This document shows positions 1 to 6,509 of a stretch of DNA of 20,368 nt, one piece after another. Position 1 is the stretch's first letter. Each line of letters starts with the position of its first letter. The position numbers and the translations under genes are program-made. The DNA is from Chrysochromulina tobinii. Its lineage: Eukaryota > Haptophyta > Prymnesiales > Chrysochromulinaceae. The notes under the pieces are model-generated. The model saw only the letters and a program-made list of their open reading frames with translations, made no database searches and was not told the DNA's origin. The DNA is taken from contig JWZX01001219.1 in the NCBI GenBank assembly GCA_001275005.1, positions 1 to 20,368 on the forward strand. The letters run 5' to 3'.

Positions 1-99
1 AGCCGCGCCTTCAGCGCGCTCGACTGCACGGCCATCGCGAGCGCCATGTGCTCCGACGACCGCGGCGACGACTTTCGTTTTCCCAGTCTCCCGTCCTGA
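1..99 (+). CDS. possible 3' end of an upstream gene (partial)
   Basis: Frame 1 is open from the window edge to a TGA at 97-99 and encodes 32 residues ending FPSLPS. Nearly every codon ends in C or G, like the confident genes in this window, and that bias relaxes only in the last few codons. No family can be recognised in so short a piece. The length alone is not significant in GC-rich DNA, so this is a weak call. Sequence to the left of the window would settle it. Confidence 0.3.
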   Translation, partial: SRAFSALDCTAIASAMCSDDRGDDFRFPSLPS

Positions 100-276
100 C
101 CGAACGCTGACCGAACTGACCGAACGCCGTTTCGCGGCCTTTACCATAAAGAAGTAATTCCTAGGAACCGAAAAAGAATTGAACGGAGCGAAGAGCTCTC
201 CTTGGTCGGCCGATCAAGCGCCAGGCTGGGTCTGCGACGCCTGCCGCGTGCGCGTCAGAGAGCGCACGTGAGGCTC

Positions 277-1506
277 ATGGGCTGCAGCAGCAGCAAGGGT
301 GATCAGGGCGCTGGCGATGGCGCTGAGGGATCCCAGGCGGCGGGCTCACCTGACAGGGCAAAGAGCTTTCGAGACCGCCGGCTGTCGATGAGCCACCTGC
401 CAGTAGGAAACAGGCGGCTGAGCGTGTACGGCAGCGACGGTAACATAGGTGGGCAGCCATCGGAGGTGCAATCGCCGATGCCATCGGTTGGCTGCAAGAC
501 GATGGGCGGCTTCGAGCCGGTGCCGGGCGGCTCGACGGCCAAGATCAACCAGGATCGTGGCGTTGCCATCTACCCGTTCACCGACTTGGAGAACTGCGGC
601 ATGTTTGGCGTGTACGACGGGCACGGGCGGGCGGGCGAGAAGGTGTCCGAGTTTGTGCTGCAGCACCTGCCCGCAGTGCTCGCAGCCCAGGGCGAGGCGC
701 TATGGTCTGATGTGGGCGGCACGCTAAAATATGCGTATGTCCAGGTTGACAGTGATCTCGCCAATGAGATGGACGCGAGCGTGAGCGGCACCACCGCTGT
801 CACTTGTCTCATCAAGGACAATCACTGCTGGCTCGCCAACTCGGGCGACTCGCGAGCGATCGTGATGCGCAAGTCGGCTAACGGTCTCAAAGCCGTCGAC
901 CTGACGAGCGACCACAAGCCCGACTCGCCCGGCGAGATGAAGCGCATCCTGAGCATGGGCGGTCACATCACGCCGGTGCGCTGCCGCCCGCTGCCTTGCC
1001 GCGGCTGCCTTGCCGCCGCTGCCTTGCCGCCGCGCGCGCGCGCGCCACCGTGCCGCTTCGCGCACTGCCGCTACCTCTGCCCTTGCCGCCGCGGCCGCTG
1101 TTGCTCACATGGATGGCGCTCTGTGCCCGTTCGTCTATGGCGCAGGCGGGCGCCAACGGCTCGCCCGCGCGCGTCTGGCACAACCTGCGGGGGCTCGCGA
1201 TGGCACGCTCAATAGGCGACCATGCGGCGGCGACGGTAGGAGTGATCTCCGAGCCGGAGATCACCGAGTACGACATTGTGGAGGATGACTTTGCGATCAT
1301 AATCGCTACCGATGGGGTGTGGGAGCTGCTCTCGTCGCAGCAGGTCGCCGACATTTTGCCACGGCGTGAAGAGCGGGGACGTGCAGGAGATGACCGAGGT
1401 CGTCGCTGAGCAGGCAAGCTATATGTGGAAGGTTGAGGAGGGCGACTACCGAGATGATATCACGCTGATCATCATCAAGTTGCCATGGCTAGGCTCAGCT
1501 GAATAA
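277..1506 (+). CDS. PP2C-family serine/threonine protein phosphatase, putatively myristoylated; one intron and an apparent frameshift
   Basis: This is a metal-dependent protein phosphatase (PPM/PP2C). The ATG at 277 is chosen because it gives MGCSSSKG, a classic N-myristoylation start (Gly2) with a palmitoylatable Cys3, which implies membrane attachment. PP2C motifs appear in order: NQDR (about 91-94), FGVYDGHG (110-117, metal-binding Asp and Gly), SGTTAV, LANSGDSRA (187-194), DHKPD, then after an intron (976-1145) LAMARSIGD (250-258) and ATDGVWELLSS (about 287-297). After VADI the frame shifts at a run of four T (1354-1357). The family's last motif, GDYRDDIT with a metal-ligand Asp, continues in the +1 frame to the TAA at 1504-1506. 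Reading three T gives an uninterrupted domain of about 352 residues, normal for a compact PP2C. As written, the first frame ends at 1409 and loses the last motif. The frameshift could be a sequencing error or a real lesion. Confidence 0.92.
976..1145 (+). other. spliceosomal intron in the PP2C gene (170 bases, GT-AG)
   Basis: The frame is lost right after the PP2C motif GGHITP. It resumes with AGANGSPARVW and the conserved LAMARSIGD. A GT at 976 and a CAG ending at 1145 restore the family's reading frame in phase 0. The intron is low in complexity: three 14-base units of GCTGCCTTGCCGCC type lie at 990-1031, followed by an alternating GC tract to about 1046. Confidence 0.8.
990..1046 (+). repeat. 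14-base tandem repeat plus (GC)n inside an intron
   Basis: The unit GCTGCCTTGCCGCC occurs three times in a row (990-1003, 1004-1017, 1018-1031; the first copy ends in G). A run of alternating G and C follows immediately. The whole tract lies inside the inferred PP2C intron. Confidence 0.85.
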
Positions 1507-1556
1507 CTGATCACGCTGGTCATCATCAAATTGCCAAGGCTTGGCTCAGCTCAATA
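1459..1556 (+). repeat. 51-base tandem duplication covering the PP2C C-terminus and stop
   Basis: The sequence from 1459 (ATCACGCTGATC...) to 1505 recurs with about six substitutions from 1510 to 1556, a period of 51 bases (17 codons). The first copy encodes the end of the phosphatase (ITLIIIKLPWLGSAE, then stop). The second would encode ITLVIIKLPRLGSAQ, then stop, in the same frame, but it lies beyond the first stop and is presumably 3' UTR. Confidence 0.9.
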
Positions 1557-2170
1557 GGCCCCGCTGGGGCTGTGAGCACAACCACATCGAGGTGAGCTTC
1601 TCAGCCCTCAGTGAGCTATAATCTCTGCGCAGCGCTCGTCGAGTGGAGCCGGACTTTCCCACTACGATACGTTGTCCTTCGTTGTATTTCTCTATTTCTG
1701 CATGCCCGTCGTCCTCTTGGCTCTTGCCAAAGCCTCTTTGAGTTGCTTCTGTGTTGTTAATGTGGTGTGCGCCATGTTGCATGTATGCTCCGGTGACCAC
1801 CACGCACCAGTCGATCCGCCGCGTTCCCGGTCCGCCTGTCGCTGTCCCCTTCTTCGTTAACAGCGTGTTTCCGCAATTCATATCTTACGTTTTCTCAGGT
1901 CGTGAGGCGTTCTTGTTCGCCCCCCCCGCGAGGGCCGTATCTAACCATACCTAGGAAGCTAGGTTATACCTTCCGAGAACCTCTGAGACCCAGACCGCTC
2001 GAGACTATCACGTATCGACTTCCTCGGAGCCGTCCGTCACGCACTTCGTCCATCGGGGATACTAATGCCGTTGGAGGGCGCTGGCTGACTGCGTCGCGTT
2101 TTCGTTGTGAACGACCGTGTGTTCACAGCAGCTTAGCATCTTGACGAAAATTGAGCATCCCGGTAGCGAA
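1557..2170. other. intergenic, convergent 3' region; nothing recognised
   Basis: This lies between the end of the PP2C gene (+) and the end of the aminotransferase gene (-). The base composition is lower in GC than the neighbouring genes, with a short C-run near 1921. Open frames here are short, lack codon bias and match nothing I recognise. It presumably holds the two 3' UTRs. Confidence 0.6.
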
Positions 2171-3427
2171 TCATGAGCGACCACCGGAGAGAGAGATGAG
2201 GTCATGTACGCCTCTCGCGAGCCGCTCCGCCGCCAAATCGACAGACGCCTGATCGCCCAGCCCTCCGTACGAGAGCCGAAGCTTGCCCGGACAGCCAAAG
2301 GCGCTGCCCGGCAGCAGCAGCAGCCCATGGCGCTGCGCCAGCCGCGCTATCGCAACCTCCTCGTCCACACCTTCTGGCAGCGGCAACAGGAAGTAGAACG
2401 CGCCGCGTGGACGCGTTGCCGTGGGCGCTCCTGCGGGGCCGGCAGTAGCCTCATAGAGCGGCGCGAGTACCCTCCACAGAGCCTCACGCGCGGGGCTTAG
2501 ACTAGCGAGCTGCTTGGCTACCCAAGGCTGTCCGAGGGCCGTAAGCGCATGTGCACCGACCTCCTGCGAGACCAAGGTTGCATGCGTGGGCAGAGTGTCC
2601 TGCACCTTGAGCAGAGGCTCGTGGAGTCGTGTGGGGTAGCTCGCGTACCCCACGCGCCAGCCGGCGAGCCCGTAGGACTTGGAGAAGGTGAAGAGGCTCA
2701 CCACCCCATCAGTGAGCTCCAGAGGCAACGGAGCGCCCGCCGGAGAATGGTAAGTCTCCCCTTCATGAATGAAGTGTTCGTATGCTTCGTCCGCCACGAG
2801 CCACGCGCCATGCTCGCGGCACGTCTCGAGGAGCGCTCGCGTCCGATCCATGCCGCACACCGCGCCGCTCGGGTTGGATGGGCTGACCAGCGTGACTGCC
2901 TTCACGCGGCCGTTGGCCGCCTCGAGAGCAGCTCGCAGCGCGGGCACCGTTGGCAGCCCCTCGTCATCGCAAGCCAGCACGCGAGGCACGAGTCCGAGCA
3001 GCTGGATCGCCACCAAATGGCTAAAGTAGTACGGGCGGAAGAGCACCACCTCGTCCCCAGGGTCGCACAGCGCGAGTAGTGTGGAGACGTAGGCCTGATT
3101 GGCGCCGTTGGTGACCATCACCTCGCGCTCGCTCATGTCGTGCCCGTTCTCGGTGGCGAGCTTCGCGCGTAGCGCCGTCAAGAGCACCGGCGCACCATGG
3201 CATGCTCCGTAGCGGCTATGCTCTGGGCGCCACATGCGCGAGGGCATCTCGTCTGCCGTCGGAGCCCAATGCGCCACGCCTGGAGCCAGATTCAGGATGC
3301 CCGGCCTGAGATAGCTTGCGATGACGCGCTCGACGACGGCTTCGTTTGCGTTCAGTGCGCGTTGCGAAGCCGGCATGCGGGTATGCATCGCACGTGCGCA
3401 GCACGTTCTCGCTCGTGCAGAAGCCAT
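2171..3427 (-). CDS. PLP-dependent class I/II aminotransferase
   Basis: This is a complete single-exon fold-type I aminotransferase of 418 residues, close to the usual 390-420. It transfers an amino group between an amino acid and a 2-oxo acid through pyridoxal phosphate. Hallmarks, numbered from the ATG at 3427: TNGANQAY (about 106-113) for phosphate binding, SPSNPSG (182-188) with the PLP-contacting Asn185, ADEAYEHF (212-219) with Asp213 and Tyr216, TFSKSYGLAGWRVGY (247-261) with catalytic Lys250, and KLRLSYG near the end with Arg384, which would bind the substrate carboxylate. A GTG three codons upstream is in frame but is unlikely as a eukaryotic start. The first 25 residues are rich in Arg, Ala and Ser with no acidic residue, which could be a mitochondrial presequence (inference). 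The exact substrate cannot be read from the sequence; aspartate, aromatic or kynurenine-type activities are all possible. Confidence 0.95.
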   Translation of the reverse strand: MASARARTCCARAMHTRMPASQRALNANEAVVERVIASYLRPGILNLAPGVAHWAPTADEMPSRMWRPEHSRYGACHGAPVLLTALRAKLATENGHDMSEREVMVTNGANQAYVSTLLALCDPGDEVVLFRPYYFSHLVAIQLLGLVPRVLACDDEGLPTVPALRAALEAANGRVKAVTLVSPSNPSGAVCGMDRTRALLETCREHGAWLVADEAYEHFIHEGETYHSPAGAPLPLELTDGVVSLFTFSKSYGLAGWRVGYASYPTRLHEPLLKVQDTLPTHATLVSQEVGAHALTALGQPWVAKQLASLSPAREALWRVLAPLYEATAGPAGAPTATRPRGAFYFLLPLPEGVDEEVAIARLAQRHGLLLLPGSAFGCPGKLRLSYGGLGDQASVDLAAERLARGVHDLISLSGGRS

Positions 3428-3529
3428 CGTGTTCACAAGGACAAAAAGGGCTTCACGGAAATTTCGTTAACAGTGACTTAGTGTGAATCACGTGCGGATC
3501 GCGAGAACGGGCACGAGTGCGCACACCTA
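3428..3529. other. short spacer between two minus-strand genes
   Basis: These 102 bases separate the stop of the SGNH-like gene from the start of the aminotransferase gene, both on the minus strand. They must hold the 3' end of one and the promoter and 5' UTR of the other. No motif stands out. Confidence 0.6.
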
Positions 3530-6187
3530 TCACAACCCGGTCCCCCCCTTTTCAAGCTCCTTGAAATCGGCGGGATCGAGCAGCACGGCGGGTTCAACCA
3601 GCGCGAGCACCTTGAACTTACTGCCCCACTTCTTGTCGCCGAGTGTCTGCCGGTGGCGGTAGTTTTGCGGCCTGCCAGTGGCGGGCTCGTGCTCGAGCCG
3701 GAGCGTGCACGCAGTGGCGTCGACAGCGGCCCAGCTCGCCGCGTGGTCTTGCGGTGGATGCACGGGGAGCATCATCATTGCTAAGATGGAGGAGCGTTGG
3801 CGATGCGAGCCGTAGAGTGTGGTGCCGTTGCATCTGCATCCCCGGACACAGCCCACGCGCAAGTTGCCCATGTTCTCGTCATACGAGCGCAGGTAGCCGA
3901 GCGCGATCGTGCCTGCGGGCGGCGGCGGCACGTCCAGCTCGAGCACACTCGGTGCCACCAAGCTGAGCAGTCCCGGCTTATCGACCGTAAGCGGCTGGCC
4001 CGGGTCCCGCTCTACATAGCTCCACGAGCCATTGAGCACCCGCCAAGCCAGATTGAGGAGCGTGCGGCCGCGCAGGCAGATGCCGTGCCCACTCCCGAGG
4101 CGCGGCTCCGCCATCGCCGCTACCAGCGGCGGCGGCAGGGCACTCGGTCTCGTCAGCCGCGCCGCCGCGAGGGCATTGCCGACCACGCTAGGCTCGTTGA
4201 CGCTGGGCGGCGGCGCGCGTCGCCGCAGAAGCATCGGGATCAACCCAGATGGGGCAGCCACGTCCCTTGGCTGCTGCCGCCGCCGGCGCAAGTAGCTCCG
4301 TGCACGCGCGGTGCTCTCGTTGAGAAAGCTCGTGAGGATCGTAGTGACGACGGCCGCCCCGAGGGGCTTCAGGTGGCCGCACCCATACAAACCATATGAG
4401 TCACACAGGGTGCCTCGGAAGCGCAGATCCGCGCAGTCGCGATGCCAGAGCGCATTGCGCGGTGCGAGCGAGGGCAGATCATACCAGCGCGCCACGGCGT
4501 CGACGGCGATCTGCGGCGAGTGCAGCCAGGGCACGCCGCGCCAAGGGCCCTCGAGGATGCGCTGTCGTGCATGGCCGCGCTCCAAGTTAGCACACCAGCC
4601 CAGACGATCCCAGCTGAGGAAGAGGAGCGCAGGCCGATGGGGGCGGTGCAACAAGCGGCGCACGAGCAGCTCGTACACGAGCACACGCCTCCGAAGGGAC
4701 TCCGCGTCGACCACGGGCTGATGCTCGGCGTCGTTGAGGGCGTGCTCAAGTATGATCAAGTCCACCCGCTCAGGTAGCCGGTTCTCGGAGCACAGAGCAA
4801 AGAAGGCGGAGCCCGTCGCGCCGATCGCGCCGTTGTAGAGTGAGAGGCGCGCCGCCGGCCACGTGCGCTGCATCCAGCCTAGGAGCCCTTCGGGCCAGTT
4901 GGGCGTGTGGTTGGAGCGGGAGGGCAGGCTCATCGAGCCACCAAGCACGCCGATGGCCACCTCCTGTCCACTCTCGAGCTTCGCAAGCACGCGTGCCCAG
5001 TCGGCAAGATGCCCCATGTGCGCACGCGTGCGCGCGAGCGCCGTCTCGAGCGCCGTCTGCGCATTTGGGAGCGCCGCCTCGAGCGCCGTCTCGAGCGACC
5101 CGCCACTGGCAGGGCCGCCGGCAGGGCCACCGGCGCCGCCGGCCTGTGCGCTACCGCTTGGGCCACTGAGCGCCGCTGCGACGGCCGCGGCCGACTGGTC
5201 CGCCGATCCTATCGCGCACTCTTGCTGCTCGTCTGTAGTAGTGGTTGCTGGCATGCTAAGGACCCTCTGGCAGAGACCGAGTGCCGTGTTGGGCGAGCGT
5301 GCCGCGCCGGCGGCGGCGGCCGCTGATGATGCACTCACGCTCGTCTGCCACGGCCAGCCGGTATGGGTCTGAGCGTCCCTGTGGTGGATGCGCCCGTCAC
5401 GATCGTGCGCGTCTTGGCGGCTTCCATCGCCGCCGTTGGCAAGCCACTCGGGGCACGAGGCAGCTGCGATTGCGCCCGCGCGCCACACGCCACACCGAAG
5501 CCCGTCGCTCTTGACGACGCACGGCCGATCCAACGCCTCGGCCGATCCATCGAGCAGCATCTGTCGCTCAGGCATGCGCCATGCCACGCGCGGGCCCGCC
5601 CTGGCCTCGGCAGTCCTTGACGAGCGCAGCCATCGCAGCGTCATGGCCGCTAGCTCGTTGTCGTCGTCGTCGTCGTCGATGCCAGATGAGGCGCTAGCAG
5701 TGGTGATGCCGCCAACGGAAGCGCCACGGTCGCCGCATGAGAGCATGGTCGGTAGGCCGTAGAATTGGGCAAAGAGCGAGAGCGGATGGGTGAGTGAGCG
5801 CAAGGCCATGTGCTCCCGCTGCACTGGGCCAAGGCCTGATGCCACGGGCGTGGCACAGTGCAGAAGCAGCGCAGCACTCGGCCGTGACATGGTCGAGGCC
5901 GTCGCGCGCAGTAGCCGCTCGGCAAGCGCTATGATGGATGCATAGTGGGCGGTCGAGTTCCGCCCGAGCTCAAAGAGCAGCACGTCCGCTGATGCTCCGA
6001 GCTGTGCGAGGAGCGGCTTTGGCAGGCATGCAGTCGCCTCAAGGTCGGCAATGGAAACATGGGTGAGCTCTGCGATGCTGCGATTGAGTCCACGCAGCAC
6101 GAGCAGCGGCCATGGCGTCGTGCTCGCCTGCGACGATATGGCGAGCAGTCGCATCGGGCGCCGCCTTGCGCCGTGGTCGGACGCCAT
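3530..6187 (-). CDS. large SGNH/GDSL-hydrolase-like protein with degenerate N-terminal SGNH-like segment and C-terminal beta-type domain
   Basis: This is an uninterrupted 885-residue reading frame. Residues 408-620 carry SGNH-type blocks: IGVLGGSMS (412-420, nucleophile Ser418), YNGAIGATGS (451-460), and DLIILEHALND (476-486, block III with Asn485). A CGHLKPLG segment (603-610) could supply the His (605), but the usual Asp three residues before it is Gly602. Hydrolase activity is therefore likely but not certain. Residues 69-150 repeat the later blocks weakly (DVLLFELGRN, PSAALLLHC, FAQFYGLPTM) without a nucleophile loop. A low-complexity linker (about 280-390; Ala, Gly, Thr, and ETALEAAL-type repeats) joins the two. 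The C-terminus (about 700-870) holds LGYLRSYDENMG and Cys pairs (CVRGCRC), resembling a domain I recall after SGNH domains in algal proteins. No signal peptide is evident at this Met; Met12 is an alternative start. The substrate is unknown; esterase or polysaccharide acyl-esterase is a guess. Confidence 0.8.
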   Translation of the reverse strand: MASDHGARRRPMRLLAISSQASTTPWPLLVLRGLNRSIAELTHVSIADLEATACLPKPLLAQLGASADVLLFELGRNSTAHYASIIALAERLLRATASTMSRPSAALLLHCATPVASGLGPVQREHMALRSLTHPLSLFAQFYGLPTMLSCGDRGASVGGITTASASSGIDDDDDDNELAAMTLRWLRSSRTAEARAGPRVAWRMPERQMLLDGSAEALDRPCVVKSDGLRCGVWRAGAIAAASCPEWLANGGDGSRQDAHDRDGRIHHRDAQTHTGWPWQTSVSASSAAAAAGAARSPNTALGLCQRVLSMPATTTTDEQQECAIGSADQSAAAVAAALSGPSGSAQAGGAGGPAGGPASGGSLETALEAALPNAQTALETALARTRAHMGHLADWARVLAKLESGQEVAIGVLGGSMSLPSRSNHTPNWPEGLLGWMQRTWPAARLSLYNGAIGATGSAFFALCSENRLPERVDLIILEHALNDAEHQPVVDAESLRRRVLVYELLVRRLLHRPHRPALLFLSWDRLGWCANLERGHARQRILEGPWRGVPWLHSPQIAVDAVARWYDLPSLAPRNALWHRDCADLRFRGTLCDSYGLYGCGHLKPLGAAVVTTILTSFLNESTARARSYLRRRRQQPRDVAAPSGLIPMLLRRRAPPPSVNEPSVVGNALAAARLTRPSALPPPLVAAMAEPRLGSGHGICLRGRTLLNLAWRVLNGSWSYVERDPGQPLTVDKPGLLSLVAPSVLELDVPPPPAGTIALGYLRSYDENMGNLRVGCVRGCRCNGTTLYGSHRQRSSILAMMMLPVHPPQDHAASWAAVDATACTLRLEHEPATGRPQNYRHRQTLGDKKWGSKFKVLALVEPAVLLDPADFKELEKGGTGL
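5036..5104 (-). repeat. 12-base imperfect tandem repeat within the SGNH-like gene
   Basis: Imperfect copies of a GAGCGCCGTCTC unit run through this stretch. On the coding strand they give the alternating pattern ETALEAALPNAQTALETAL in the linker of the protein, which could form a short amphipathic helix. Confidence 0.75.
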
Positions 6188-6509
6188 TCACGGACGAGAA
6201 GGTGTGTTTGGTGCTGAAGTCGGAGCTTGCAAGTGCTCCTACCCTGCTGGCTGGAGTACTCGGTTGTTCTTGATTAAGTCCATGTTCTTTTCTCGGAAGA
6301 GGTGAGCGGAGATATGGAGAGATTTGTACAACTTTGATCACCTGATCCGGTGACTTTGTACTTTGCCTGATGAAATCGCCGAGCTTCAAAATCGGAAAAC
6401 TTCGCACCGCTATCGGCAATGCACGTCGCGGGGCCCGGGCTGAGGGCGTTTGTCAGCCTTCTTAGTCTTCAGGCGTCTCTCCTAAGGGCGAGCGAGACAG
6501 CTGTCATCC
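6188..6509. promoter_or_regulatory. divergent intergenic region between the SGNH-like gene and the bHLH gene
   Basis: These 322 bases lie between two start codons facing away from each other, so they must contain both promoters and 5' UTRs. No clear TATA box is visible. An imperfect inverted repeat at 6326-6361 is the most structured element. Designation as a promoter is by position only. Confidence 0.5.
6326..6361. repeat. imperfect inverted repeat in the divergent promoter region
   Basis: The outer arms GTACAA and TTGTAC and the inner arms TCACC and GGTGA are nested around a six-base centre (TGATCC). The left side carries four extra bases, so the stem is bulged. It could be a binding site for a dimeric factor or an RNA hairpin. 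Function is unknown. Confidence 0.5.

Noticed and set aside
202-276. N-terminal extension of PP2C from a TTG codon
   Set aside because: TTG is not a normal nuclear start, and the ATG at 277 gives a perfect myristoylation motif that only works at the extreme N-terminus.
1344-1386. A 43-base GT-AG segment that would restore the PP2C frame as an intron
   Set aside because: Removing it would delete the conserved VADI region and much of the following helix. A single-base change in the T run keeps all of the family sequence, so a frameshift is the simpler reading.
2549-3079. 176-codon plus-strand open frame opposite the aminotransferase gene
   Set aside because: It is antisense to the region containing the PLP-binding motifs and has no family motif. 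The minus-strand frame is clearly the gene.
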